Origin: DATHZQ01 sp963823505
GTDB taxonomy: Bacteria > Actinomycetota > Acidimicrobiia > Spongiisociales > UBA5794
Assembly: GCA_963823505.1 (NCBI GenBank)
Contig: CAWGLY010000008.1
Coordinates: forward strand, 248,001-312,000
Direction: 5' to 3'
Length of the DNA: 64,000 nt
Shown: piece after piece, positions 1 to 8,088 of the stretch
Numbering within the stretch: position 1 is the first letter of the stretch
Layout of the letters: every line of letters begins with the position of its first letter
Translations under genes and position numbers: made by a program
Notes under the pieces: generated by a model
Database searches by the model: none
What the model was told of the DNA's origin: nothing
Seen by the model: the letters and a program-made list of their open reading frames with translations, nothing else

Positions 1-221
1 GGTGACACGTCGAGGGAGAGGGAGTCGAATCGCCATGGCACCCAAGCTCCCAAAAAGTGAGTGATCGAATCAGCCGGCGCCGGTCATCATCGGTCGAGTG
101 CTGCGACGCGTGTCCGCGACGTGTGGCGTCGATGATCATGAGACCCCGGCTCGTGCGGGTCCCCGTGCTGCAAACCGCAGCCGGGAGGCGAGCCCGCAGA
201 CGTCCCGCATGCCAGAACGAC

Positions 222-237
222 TTCCCCCATGGGGGAA
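222..237. promoter_or_regulatory. perfect 16-bp palindrome, candidate operator of the meta-cleavage operon
   Basis: The sequence TTCCCCCATGGGGGAA is a perfect inverted repeat just ahead of the first catabolic gene. It contains an in-frame ATG at 229, but a start inside such a palindrome is less likely than the ATG at 259, so I read this as a possible repressor or activator site. Positions 1-221 hold no gene I can recognise; they may include the tail of an upstream gene. Confidence 0.35.
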
Positions 238-258
238 CGGTCTGAGTATGTTCGGCCC

Positions 259-1041
259 ATGCCCGCAACGCCGCCAGATGTCGACGTCCTTGCCGGTCGG
301 ATCTGGGCTGCAGTGCAGCACAGGGCGGCCATTGCCCCGCTGACGGACGACGTGCCCGACCTCACCGTCGATGCGGCGTACGACGTCCAAGACGTGGTCG
401 TGGCCCGTCACCTGGCATCCGGTGAGACGATTGCCGCCGCCAAGCTCGGCTTGACATCGGTGGCGAAGCAGCGGCAGATGAGCGTATCCGAACCGCTCTA
501 CGGCTGGATGACGGCCAGCATGCGGCTGCCGGGCGACAACGTGCTCGAAGTCGGCCGGTTCATCCAGCCGAGAGTTGAGCCCGAGATCGCGTTCAAGACG
601 AGTCGTGAGCTGGGTGGCCGCAGCGTCACCGGCGCCGAGGTGTTGGCCGCTACCGAATGGGTTGCACCCGCCATCGACGTGCTCGACTCCCGGTTCACCG
701 GCTATGCCTTCACTCTGGCCGACGTCACCGCCGACAACTCTTCGGCTGCGGCCTATGCGCTCGGTGAGCCCATCGAACTCCGCGGCGACCTCCGGCTGAC
801 CGGCTGCGTGTTCGAGAAGAACGGCGACGTCATCGCAACGGCGGCCGGCGCCGCAGTCATGGAGCACCCGGCGGAAGCCATGGCGTGGTTCGTGCGCAAG
901 CTCGCACAGCGCGGCCGGACACTGCCGGCCGGCACGGTCGTGCTTGCCGGTGCCTGGACTGCGGCCGTCCCGGCAAACCCTGGCGACATGTTCCATGCTG
1001 AGTTCGACCGCATCGGCGAGGTGACGGTGCGGTGCATCTGA
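259..1041 (+). CDS. 2-keto-4-pentenoate hydratase / 2-oxohex-3-enedioate decarboxylase family protein
   Basis: This cytoplasmic enzyme belongs to the fumarylacetoacetate-hydrolase-related hydratase/decarboxylase family (DmpE/DmpH, XylJ/XylI), which acts on 2-hydroxymuconate products in the lower meta-cleavage pathway with a divalent metal. The family core is visible: GLTSVAKQRQM, then EPLYGWMT, RVEPEIAF with the acidic metal ligands, and the late DNSSAAAYALG segment. The length of about 260 residues is normal. An in-frame ATG at 229 would add ten residues, but it lies inside a palindrome and lacks a Shine-Dalgarno, so 259 is preferred. The stop overlaps the next gene's start by ten bases, and that gene is a paralogue. 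The GLTS and YGWMT signatures look more like 4-oxalocrotonate decarboxylase than hydratase, but I cannot assign the activity firmly. Confidence 0.85.
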   Translation: MPATPPDVDVLAGRIWAAVQHRAAIAPLTDDVPDLTVDAAYDVQDVVVARHLASGETIAAAKLGLTSVAKQRQMSVSEPLYGWMTASMRLPGDNVLEVGRFIQPRVEPEIAFKTSRELGGRSVTGAEVLAATEWVAPAIDVLDSRFTGYAFTLADVTADNSSAAAYALGEPIELRGDLRLTGCVFEKNGDVIATAAGAAVMEHPAEAMAWFVRKLAQRGRTLPAGTVVLAGAWTAAVPANPGDMFHAEFDRIGEVTVRCI

Positions 1042-1850
1042 CGTATCGAGCGGCACGATCGCAGGAGGGCGGCACGCACGAAGCGCAACTCCTAGCCGAG
1101 GAGCTGCACGAGGCGCGACGCACCCGGACGACGGTGCCGCCGCTCACCACACGCATCCCGGGTTTCAGCGTCGAGGATGCATACGCAGTCCAGGACTCCG
1201 GGATACGGTTGCGTCTCCACGATGGCGAAACGATTGCCGGAGGGAAGCTCGGCTTCACCTCGGTCGCCATGCAGCGTGCAATGGGGGTCGACTCGCCCAA
1301 CTACGGGTGGCTCACCGATGCCATGCTGGTGCACGACAGAACAGTCCGGCTCGACGGTCTGATCCACCCCAAGGTCGAGCCAGAGATCGCCTTCCTACTC
1401 GACAGGGACCTCGGCGCCGATGCGACGACAGAGAACGTGCTTGCGGCCACTGTGGCGATCATCCCCTGCCTCGAGATCGTCGACTCTCGCTACGACGGGT
1501 TCCGCTTCGAAGGTGCTGACAACATCGCCGACAATTCCTCTGCGGGCCAGGTCCTGCTCGGCGACGCCATAGCGTCGCCCGGCGATGCCGACTGCCGACT
1601 GTGCGGCGTCGTGCTGCGGGTGAACGGCGAAGTCGTCTCCACGGCAACCGGCGCAGCGGCGCTCGGTCACCCTGCCGCCGCGGTCGCATGGATGGCACGT
1701 GCCGTTGCCGGCAGTGCTCGACCCCTCCGTCGGGGCGATATCGTCATCTCGGGCGGCCTCACCGCCCCGGTCGATCTCGCCGCCGGTATGACGGTCGGTG
1801 TTGAGATCGACCGCATCGGATCTGCGAGCTTTCGAGTCACGGAGGACTGA
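1032..1850 (+). CDS. second 2-keto-4-pentenoate hydratase / 4-oxalocrotonate decarboxylase family protein
   Basis: This is a paralogue of the preceding gene with the same fold and motif order: GFTSVAMQRAMGV, NYGWLTDAM, KVEPEIAFL, EIVDSRY and DNSSAGQVLLG. The start is GTG at 1032, overlapping the upstream gene. A strong GCAGGAGGG box lies at about 1060, but no start codon follows it at the right distance. One member of the pair would normally decarboxylate 4-oxalocrotonate and the other hydrate 2-hydroxypenta-2,4-dienoate; the two activities usually come from adjacent paralogues whose products associate. Here both resemble the decarboxylase branch, so the division of labour is uncertain. Translation is probably coupled to the first gene. 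Confidence 0.85.
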   Translation: MHLTYRAARSQEGGTHEAQLLAEELHEARRTRTTVPPLTTRIPGFSVEDAYAVQDSGIRLRLHDGETIAGGKLGFTSVAMQRAMGVDSPNYGWLTDAMLVHDRTVRLDGLIHPKVEPEIAFLLDRDLGADATTENVLAATVAIIPCLEIVDSRYDGFRFEGADNIADNSSAGQVLLGDAIASPGDADCRLCGVVLRVNGEVVSTATGAAALGHPAAAVAWMARAVAGSARPLRRGDIVISGGLTAPVDLAAGMTVGVEIDRIGSASFRVTED

Positions 1851-1851
1851 C

Positions 1852-2091
1852 ATGCCCATCGTTCACATCGACATGGTCGAAGGCAGGCCGCCGGATCGCA
1901 TCGAGCGCATGATCGCAGGGGTCTCGGAGGCCATCGCCCACAGCCTCGACGCTCCAATCGAGACGGTGCGGATCATCGTCAACGAGATGAAGCCCCACCA
2001 GTACGGCGTGGGCGGCAAATCGTGGCCCTTGGTGGTGGAGGAACGGCAGCTCGCCCAACAGGCACAGCAGAGGAGCGGAGAAGAAGAGTGA
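1852..2091 (+). CDS. 4-oxalocrotonate tautomerase family protein
   Basis: A 79-residue protein beginning MPIVHIDM, so the catalytic amino-terminal Pro is present after Met removal. It has the typical RPPDRIERMIAGVSEAI helix and VRIIVNEM strand of the tautomerase fold. Family members ketonise 2-hydroxymuconate to 2-oxohex-3-enedioate, which fits between the dehydrogenase and the decarboxylase encoded next to it. The start is fixed by GGAGG at 1841 and by the need for Pro next to Met. Classic enzymes have about 62 residues; this one carries a short charged C-terminal extension ending in SGEEE. Its stop overlaps the next start (GTGA). Confidence 0.9.
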   Translation: MPIVHIDMVEGRPPDRIERMIAGVSEAIAHSLDAPIETVRIIVNEMKPHQYGVGGKSWPLVVEERQLAQQAQQRSGEEE

Positions 2092-3539
2092 AAGACGTCA
2101 AGCTGTTCATCGGGGGTGAGTTCGTCGATGCGGCGGACGGCGCCACCTTTGCCTCGATCAGCCCCATCGACAATCAGCAGATCGCCACCGTGGCTGAAGC
2201 CTCCACAGACGACGTCGCCGATGCCGTCGCCGCAGCCCGGGGGGCGTTTGCCGGCTGGTCGGCGATGGGACCCACCGCACGCAAGGCGATCCTCATGCGG
2301 GTTGCCGACGGCATCGAGAATCGCCTGGAGGAGCTCGCCGAGTGGGAGACCCGCGACATGGGCAAACCGATCACGGCGGCGCGCACGAAGGACATGCCTC
2401 GGTCGGCGCACAACTTCAGATTCTTCGCCGAGTACGCCGAGCATGCCGGGACCAACGCCTACGACAAGCCGTGGGATGGCGTGCTGACCTACGAGGTGCG
2501 GGAGCCTCTTGGCGTCGTTGGGTCGATCTCGCCGTGGAACTTCCCGCTGATGCTGCTGACGTGGAAGGTGGCGCCTGCCCTGGCGTTCGGCTGCACGGTG
2601 GTGGCCAAGCCCGCAGAGCAGTCGCCGATCACCGCCTCGATCCTGGCCGAGATCTGTGTCGAGGCTGGGATGCCGGCCGGCGTCTTCAACGTCGTGCAAG
2701 GTTTTGGGCCCGATGCCGCGGGCGAGGCGCTCACCGTTCACCCTGAGGTCGATGCGATCACGTTCACCGGTGAGTCGAACACCGGCAGAGTGATCATGGC
2801 CAACGCCGCCCGCGGGCTGAAGAAGCTGTCGTTCGAGATGGGCGGCAAGTCGGCCAACATCGTCATGGCGGACGCCGACATGGACCAGGCGGTGGCGGGA
2901 ACGCTCAAGGGCATCTTCACCAACCAGGGCGAGGTGTGCCTCGCCGGGAGCCGGGTTCTCGTCGATCGCCCCATCTACGACGAGTTCCTGGCCCGTCTCG
3001 TTGACGGGGCAGCCGAGTGGAAGGTTGGCAACCCGCTCAACCCTGCGAGCCAAGTCGGTCCGCTCGTCTCCGAGGAGCACATGGAGAAGGTGCTGTCGTA
3101 TGTCGAGCTGGCTCGAGAGGAGGGGGCGAAGTTGATGACGGGCGGGCACCGGATCACCGACGGCGATCTGGCCAGCGGCAACTATGTCGCTCCGACGATC
3201 TTCGCCGATGCCGACAACTCGATGCGTGTGTGCCAGGACGAGATCTTCGGGCCCGTGGAGATGGTGATGCCCTTCGACCACGTCGACGAGGCGATCAGTA
3301 TCGCCAACGAAAGCCGCTACGGCCTCGCCGGGATGGTCTGGACGACCAACCTCAACACGGCCCACAAGGTCGCCCACGAGGTCAAGACCGGCACCATGTG
3401 GGTGAACTGCTTCTTCGTCCGCGACCTTCGTGCGCCCTTCGGCGGCTACAAGGACTCCGGGATGGGCCGCGAAGGCGGTGCGTACAGCCACGAGTTCTTC
3501 ACGGAAGCAAAAGCCGTCGTCATGAAGTTCCCTGAGTGA
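2088..3539 (+). CDS. NAD-dependent aldehyde dehydrogenase, probably 2-hydroxymuconic (or 2-aminomuconic) semialdehyde dehydrogenase
   Basis: The 483-residue protein has the full aldehyde dehydrogenase layout: SPWNFPLML and VVAKPAEQ for cofactor binding, FTGESNTGR, the general base in FEMGGKSANIV, and the catalytic Cys in NQGEVCLAGSR. The best GTG start (2088) overlaps the tautomerase stop and follows AGCGGAGAAG. In this operon, with a tautomerase and hydratase/decarboxylases, the likely substrate is the ring-fission semialdehyde (DmpC/XylG/AmnC role), with NAD as acceptor. General family similarity also allows betaine-aldehyde or related activities, so the assignment rests on context. It is the last gene of the operon; no dioxygenase is in the window. 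Confidence 0.85.
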   Translation: MKDVKLFIGGEFVDAADGATFASISPIDNQQIATVAEASTDDVADAVAAARGAFAGWSAMGPTARKAILMRVADGIENRLEELAEWETRDMGKPITAARTKDMPRSAHNFRFFAEYAEHAGTNAYDKPWDGVLTYEVREPLGVVGSISPWNFPLMLLTWKVAPALAFGCTVVAKPAEQSPITASILAEICVEAGMPAGVFNVVQGFGPDAAGEALTVHPEVDAITFTGESNTGRVIMANAARGLKKLSFEMGGKSANIVMADADMDQAVAGTLKGIFTNQGEVCLAGSRVLVDRPIYDEFLARLVDGAAEWKVGNPLNPASQVGPLVSEEHMEKVLSYVELAREEGAKLMTGGHRITDGDLASGNYVAPTIFADADNSMRVCQDEIFGPVEMVMPFDHVDEAISIANESRYGLAGMVWTTNLNTAHKVAHEVKTGTMWVNCFFVRDLRAPFGGYKDSGMGREGGAYSHEFFTEAKAVVMKFPE

Positions 3540-3635
3540 GCTTCCGCACGTATCCCGATCCGAAAAGGCGGTTCGACCGGTCGAGTGGGGATCAGGTTCA
3601 GGGAAGAGGCGGAAGAGCGGGTTCGGTGGTTTGGT

Positions 3636-3842
3636 CTCCCCCCGCCTTCTGGGGGGAGTGGCCTCGGCGGCTTTGGGCCGAGGCCGAGGGGGGCCCTACG
3701 GGTTCCTTTGGAGACGCTTCGCAACTCCGGGGAAAGTCCTGGCGGTGCGTCTGCGCTTCTGGCCCCCTCCGAGCCTACGCAAAGCCTCCGGCCCACTCGG
3801 TCCTCCGAGGCGACATCGTCCCCGGAAAGCCGGGGGAGGACC
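3636..3842. repeat. hairpin-rich non-coding element (probably a dispersed repeat or structured RNA)
   Basis: The 380-base gap between the dehydrogenase and the Rieske gene holds no credible protein but has dense self-complementarity. A perfect 8-bp stem joins 3636-3643 to 3651-3658; it is followed at once by a 7-bp stem, 3661-3667 with 3678-3684. A third unit nests 3820-3825/3830-3835 (loop AAAG) inside 3799-3806/3835-3842. All short reading frames across it are proline- and glycine-rich, typical of spurious translation. It resembles multicopy intergenic elements of high-GC genomes; no second copy is in this window. Orientation is unknown. Confidence 0.5.
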
Positions 3843-3920
3843 CGGACGCCTCACGATTGGATCCCTCACCGATCGAGACCCTGGATACCGTGAATCGGAG
3901 GGGAAGGGACAGCATGCCGG

Positions 3921-4322
3921 ATGAGGCTTGACGTGTGTTCGCTCCATGCGCTTCCGCCTGGGAGTGTGAGGACTGTTGCATCCGGGCATCTCGAGGTTGC
4001 GGTGTTCAACGTCGAGGGGGAGCTGTATGCGCTCGACAATGCGTGTGCCCACTTGGGTGGTCCGCTCGCCGGCGGGCTCGTCCGCGACGGCACCGTCACC
4101 TGTCCGCTGCACTGGTGGAGGTACGACCTCGCAACCGGCCGGCGTCGCGGCGGCGATCAGATCCAGCAGCAGACGTTCCCCGTGACCGTGATCGACGGCG
4201 AGGTCGTTGTCGATGTGCCCGAGCCACAGCCTGTGGGCGGGATGCGGGAACTGCTGCTGCGCCATGCAGCGGAGTGGAATGCACGCCATGACGACCCTGT
4301 CCAAGAGGACCCAACGCAGTGA
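3921..4322 (+). CDS. Rieske [2Fe-2S] domain protein (ferredoxin-type)
   Basis: A 133-residue soluble protein with both halves of the Rieske cluster site: CAHLGG (Cys and His ligands) near residue 34 and CPLHWWRYDLATG near residue 54. It lacks a membrane anchor, so it is more like the ferredoxins of dioxygenase systems or NirD-like proteins than a cytochrome bc subunit. The C-terminal 35 residues are an extension rich in Arg and acidic residues. It is the first gene of a tightly packed run; its stop overlaps the start of the next gene. It probably moves electrons to an oxygenase or reductase; none is encoded nearby, so the partner is unknown. Confidence 0.85.
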   Translation: MRLDVCSLHALPPGSVRTVASGHLEVAVFNVEGELYALDNACAHLGGPLAGGLVRDGTVTCPLHWWRYDLATGRRRGGDQIQQQTFPVTVIDGEVVVDVPEPQPVGGMRELLLRHAAEWNARHDDPVQEDPTQ

Positions 4323-4957
4323 CTGACATCGTCGCCGTCATTTGGGACATGGGAGGGATCCTCTACATGACGCCCTTCGAGGCGTTCGACGACATGGAGC
4401 GGGAACTCGGTATCGAGCCTGGCGTCCTCGGCCGCGGTCCCTTCGCCCCGGGCGGAGACCCTGAATACGCAAAGATCTCGACAGGAGAGCTGACCGAGGG
4501 TGATTATTTCGCCGCGTTCATGAAGCGTGCGCAGTCGGCCGGTGCGCCGCCCGACCTGCTGGACAGGATCGATTGGACCGAGCGTCTCAGGCCCGAGGTG
4601 CTGGCAGCGATCGACTGCATCGACGGCCACTACGTGCAGGCGACGCTGTCGAACGACTCGAGCCGCTGGCTCGGCGACAACTGGTGGGAGACGTGGCCCC
4701 ATCGGGACAAGTTCGCTTCCGTCATCGACGTGAAGATGCTGGGCGTGCGCAAGCCTGACCCCGAGCCGTACCTGGCGTCGGCGCACGATCTTGGTGTGGT
4801 CCCTGAGGCATGTCTCTTTGTGGACGACATGCAGCAGAACGTTGCAGGGGCGGAGGCCGTCGGGATGCAGGGCTTCTTCTTCGACCACACCGACGTGGCC
4901 GGGAGCCTGGATCGTCTGTTTGTAGCGTTGGGTATCGAGGAGGATTGGCGTACATGA
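4319..4957 (+). CDS. HAD-superfamily hydrolase, subfamily IA (epoxide-hydrolase N-domain/YihX-like)
   Basis: The 212-residue protein shows the four HAD motifs: the nucleophile Asp in VIWDMGGILY, the Ser/Thr motif TLSNDSS, the Lys in RKPDPEPY, and the acidic pair in CLFVDDMQQN. The position two residues after the nucleophile, usually Asp in phosphatases (DxD), is Gly, as in DxGG-type members of the family, so phosphatase activity should not be assumed. The GTG start lies inside the stop of the Rieske gene (GTGA), and its own stop overlaps the next start (ATGA), implying coupled translation. The substrate is unknown. Confidence 0.8.
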   Translation: MTDIVAVIWDMGGILYMTPFEAFDDMERELGIEPGVLGRGPFAPGGDPEYAKISTGELTEGDYFAAFMKRAQSAGAPPDLLDRIDWTERLRPEVLAAIDCIDGHYVQATLSNDSSRWLGDNWWETWPHRDKFASVIDVKMLGVRKPDPEPYLASAHDLGVVPEACLFVDDMQQNVAGAEAVGMQGFFFDHTDVAGSLDRLFVALGIEEDWRT

Positions 4958-5376
4958 GCGACACGATCGACCGCCGTTCGGTCAACTTGGAGGCGGCACA
5001 GAGGGTGATCGCTGCCGCAATCGAAGAAGCGATGGTGCTTGGCGTTGCGGTCAACGTCGCGGTCGTGGATGTGGCGGGTGATGTGGTTGCGTTCGCCCGG
5101 ATGGACGACGCCGCGCTGCTGTCGGCGGACATCGCTCGGGACAAGGCATGGACGGTCGCCCGGTTCAAAGGCGTCCCCACCCACGACTGGTGGGACATGA
5201 TCAAGGACGACGACGCAGTTCGGGCGGGCATCGTCAAGATCGATCGGTTCATGGTGTTCGCCGGTGGGGTGCCCATCGTGGCGGGCGGAGGGATCATCGG
5301 GGCGGTCGGTGTGAGCGGCGCCTCGGCCGACGAGGATCGCAGGATCGCCGAGGCCGGCGCCGCCGCGGTCCGCTGA
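4954..5376 (+). CDS. GlcG/HbpS family protein (DUF336)
   Basis: A 140-residue protein of the GlcG/HbpS family, with the characteristic VNVAVVDVAGDVVAFARMDDA strand-turn and the GGVPIV...GGGIIGAVGVSG core. Some family members bind haem or cobalamin; others are encoded with glycolate or aromatic catabolism genes and have no settled function. There is no signal peptide, so this one is cytoplasmic. The ATG overlaps the upstream HAD gene's stop, and its stop overlaps the following HAD start, so four genes from 3921 to 6017 form one transcription unit. A role in cofactor or substrate handling with the Rieske protein is only an inference. Confidence 0.8.
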   Translation: MSDTIDRRSVNLEAAQRVIAAAIEEAMVLGVAVNVAVVDVAGDVVAFARMDDAALLSADIARDKAWTVARFKGVPTHDWWDMIKDDDAVRAGIVKIDRFMVFAGGVPIVAGGGIIGAVGVSGASADEDRRIAEAGAAAVR

Positions 5377-6017
5377 TGACCCGCCGGCTTGGTTCGGCGC
5401 CGAAAGCCCTGCTCCTCGATCTGGACCGGACCCTCATCGACGTGGAGAGCTACGTCGACTATTGCGCCGCCGTCGCCGACCTGCGGGTCCGGTTTCCTGC
5501 AGCTGAGCTCGGCGCCACACCCGATACGACGGGTTGGGGATCGTGCACGAAGGAGGCCGTCGCCAGGCTCGTGGGTCTCGCAGGCACTCCGGAGTACCCG
5601 GCGGCGGCGGCCCTCGTGGCGCAGCACGAGCTGGTGGGGGCGCCGCACGCAACAGCGATGCCGGGTCTCGGCGAGTTCATGGACGCCGTCGCAGGACGGC
5701 CGATCGCGATTGTCACTCTTCTCGGCCCTGAGGCAACGGAACTCGTGCTCGCCCGGCACGGAGTGAGCGTCGATGCCGTCGTGCCGCGCCGTCCCGACCT
5801 CAGGCCTAAACCTTTCCCCGATCAGGTCGCCGAAGGTCTGCGTCTGATCGGTGTCGATGGGGCCGATGCTGTGATGGTCGGAGATTCGGCGACCGATCTC
5901 CAGGCGGCGCACGCATGCGGCGTGCGATTTGTGGGGATCACGAACGGCCGCACCACGCCGGAGTTCGGTGCGGTACCGACGGCAGACACGTTGATCGAGG
6001 CGCTCGAACTCATCTGA
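5376..6017 (+). CDS. HAD-superfamily hydrolase (phosphoglycolate-phosphatase-like)
   Basis: A 213-residue HAD protein with a canonical DxD phosphatase site (LLLDLDRTLID), a Thr motif (AIVTLLG), Lys in LRPKPFPD, and the acidic motif MVGDSATDLQAA. Unlike the HAD protein two genes upstream, it keeps the second catalytic Asp and should be a true phosphatase of small phosphorylated metabolites. The ATG shares one base with the upstream stop. It ends the four-gene operon and is followed by a strong hairpin at 6249. The substrate cannot be predicted. Confidence 0.8.
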   Translation: MTRRLGSAPKALLLDLDRTLIDVESYVDYCAAVADLRVRFPAAELGATPDTTGWGSCTKEAVARLVGLAGTPEYPAAAALVAQHELVGAPHATAMPGLGEFMDAVAGRPIAIVTLLGPEATELVLARHGVSVDAVVPRRPDLRPKPFPDQVAEGLRLIGVDGADAVMVGDSATDLQAAHACGVRFVGITNGRTTPEFGAVPTADTLIEALELI

Positions 6018-6248
6018 GCTGCTGCGACGGCAACCCACGACGCAGAACGACCTCTCTCCATACGGAAACCGAGATGATCGTGGCTGGCGGCAACGTCGAA
6101 GCTTTGTCCCGGGATGGCGATCTCGGCGGCGTGCCGTACGTTGCAGGCGCCGCCTATTCGCCGACGCTAGATGTACCCGGCCGAGATGAACCGGCCGGAT
6201 GAGGAGGAGTCGGATGAGGAAGAGTCGGAGGCTGGAAGGGCCAAGCTA

Positions 6249-6281
6249 AAGCCCTCCTTCGAGCGAATCGAAGAAGGGCTT
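6249..6281. terminator. bidirectional rho-independent terminator
   Basis: A 14-bp stem with one mismatch joins 6249-6262 to 6268-6281 with loop GCGAA. It is A-rich on the left and followed by TCGCTTGTTT on the right. It lies between the convergent HAD gene and LPxTG gene and should stop transcripts from both sides. The rest of the 308-base gap (6018-6325) shows no gene or other signal that I can support. Confidence 0.8.
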
Positions 6282-6325
6282 CGCTTGTTTGGCGCCAGCG
6301 CCGACCTGGACCTGGGCGCGTGCGC

Positions 6326-8002
6326 TTACTTCAGCTCAGCGGACCGGTGTCGTTCGTATCGCACCAGAGCTGCTCCCATCAGGACCAGGAGCCAGCCGAC
6401 GATCGACAGCTCGATGGCGTCGCTACCTGTTGCGGGAAGCTCCGGCTCCGACGGAGGTGGTTGTGCCACCCGGACGATCGCATCGTCCACGTCGCTCACC
6501 TCGTTGCCTTCGGCATCCACGCCGGTCGCCGTGGCGACGTTGGTGAACGGATCGATCACCGCTGGTGCGGTGCAGTTGTAGGTCGAAACGTCGCCGATCG
6601 CCATGTCACCGATGAATGTCTCACAGCTTGGTGTGACCGGATCCGTCACCGTCACCTCGAAGAGATCGACGTCGCCGTTGTTCGTCACCGTGATGGTGAA
6701 CACGGCGTCGCGACCCACGATGACGGTTTGGTCGTCCGGGGTCTTCTCGATGTCGATGCTCGGGGCGAGCACGTCGACGGGAGCGTCGTCCTCATCCGTG
6801 ACGACATTGCCTTCCTCGTCCTCGCCGGTCACGGTGGCGACGTTCGTGAAGTCCTCCAGCACGGTCTCGAGGGTGCAGTCGTATGTGAGCGACGCCCCGA
6901 CGGCAAGGCTGCCGATCTCGAGATCACAGTCCGGAGCGAGTGGATCGGTGACACTCACATTGATCAGGTCGAGATCTCCGGTGTTCGTGACAACGAGCGT
7001 GAAGGTCGCATTACCCATGAACCCGATGGTCTGCGAGTCGGGGAGCTTCTCGATCGTGATCTCCGGTGCGATGACGTCGACGACCGCGTCGTCCTCGTCC
7101 GTCACCACATTGCCGAGACTGTCCTCGCCCGTGACGGTTGCGACGTTGGTGAAGTCGGCCGTCGCTGCGGGGAACACGCACGTGTAGGTGAATGTCTCGC
7201 CAATGGCGAGGTCACCGATGACATTGTCGCAATCGGGTGTCACCGGGTCGGTGACGGTGACGTTGACCAGGTCGGCCTCACCGTCGTTCGTCACGTCGAT
7301 CGTGAACGTGACGTCGCTGCCGAATCCGACCGTCTGCTGATCAGGGGTCTTCTCGATGTTGATGCTCGGGGCATCGAACTGGTAGGTCACGTTGATCTCG
7401 GCTGATGCCAGTGTCGTGAAGACCAACTCGATGTTTCCTCCGGTGGCGGCAGCGGCGCTGGTCGCCAGCGCATCGACGCTGAACGGCGACGTCCCGGTGC
7501 CGATGAAGACCGCCAGGTCTGCCGGATCGGTGAAGGTCGCCGTGACCGAATCGCTGCCATTCAGGTCAGGGAACGACATCCCCGACGGCCCTGCGAAGTC
7601 GATCGTTCCGTCGAAGATCTCGAGGGCGAACGCCTCATCGTCAGCTGGAAAAGCGGGTGTCACGGTGACCGAAGGATCGTCGACTGAAGACACCGTGATC
7701 GTTGCCGCCAGGGTGACGGTTCCGGTGGAGTCCGACGATTCGGAAAGATTCTCGATCTGCATGATCCCTTCGACCGCGGCAGTCAATTCGATGTCGACGG
7801 ACCGGAGGATTCCATTGGCCTGGTCGAACTGTGGAATGTCGACGGTTTGTGTGTAGTCCGTGTCGGTCGGGGGGACCGTCACCGTTTCGATCTGCGTGCT
7901 GGCCGCGGCAGGCGCGACGTTGACGACGGTGACTAACGCGAGCACGGCGACAGTCAGGGCCACAGATGTGGCGCGCCGGTGGTGGATGGCGGAGTGCCTC
8001 AC
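6326..8002 (-). CDS. LPxTG-anchored surface protein with three DUF11-type repeats
   Basis: A 558-residue exported protein. A signal peptide spans about residues 1-35 (basic start, hydrophobic core, APAAAS). About 180 residues of beta-rich sequence follow, then three tandem repeats of about 100 residues, each with IEKTPD.QT, FT..VTN.G..DL..V.VTDP, C..FTNVATVTG and a GNVVTDEDDA linker: the DUF11 pattern of surface adhesins. The C-terminus is a sortase signal: LPATG, hydrophobic helix, then RYERHR. The start is GTG with GAAAGG upstream. The three repeats are very alike in sequence, suggesting recent duplication. No sortase is in the window. Likely role: cell-surface stalk or adhesin. Confidence 0.85.
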   Translation of the reverse strand: MRHSAIHHRRATSVALTVAVLALVTVVNVAPAAASTQIETVTVPPTDTDYTQTVDIPQFDQANGILRSVDIELTAAVEGIMQIENLSESSDSTGTVTLAATITVSSVDDPSVTVTPAFPADDEAFALEIFDGTIDFAGPSGMSFPDLNGSDSVTATFTDPADLAVFIGTGTSPFSVDALATSAAAATGGNIELVFTTLASAEINVTYQFDAPSINIEKTPDQQTVGFGSDVTFTIDVTNDGEADLVNVTVTDPVTPDCDNVIGDLAIGETFTYTCVFPAATADFTNVATVTGEDSLGNVVTDEDDAVVDVIAPEITIEKLPDSQTIGFMGNATFTLVVTNTGDLDLINVSVTDPLAPDCDLEIGSLAVGASLTYDCTLETVLEDFTNVATVTGEDEEGNVVTDEDDAPVDVLAPSIDIEKTPDDQTVIVGRDAVFTITVTNNGDVDLFEVTVTDPVTPSCETFIGDMAIGDVSTYNCTAPAVIDPFTNVATATGVDAEGNEVSDVDDAIVRVAQPPPSEPELPATGSDAIELSIVGWLLVLMGAALVRYERHRSAELK

Positions 8003-8088
8003 GGTTGAGACCTTTCGGATGGCTGTCGGCTAGTGCCGTTCTTGCTATCCGTCGTGCTACTCCGCCCAGAGCCGCGACGAGGAAAAGA

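Noticed and set aside
1..221. short frames before the catabolic operon
   Set aside because: Three overlapping short frames, no domain, no start signal; at most the tail of an upstream gene.
1863..3491. 542-codon open frame antisense to the aldehyde dehydrogenase
   Set aside because: High GC keeps antisense frames open. The plus strand encodes an unmistakable dehydrogenase, and the antisense product is His-, Arg- and Gly-rich without any domain.
3696..3800. RNase P RNA-like GGGGAAAGTCC segment in the structured element
   Set aside because: The matching P4 partner and other universally conserved parts are absent, and the element is too short.
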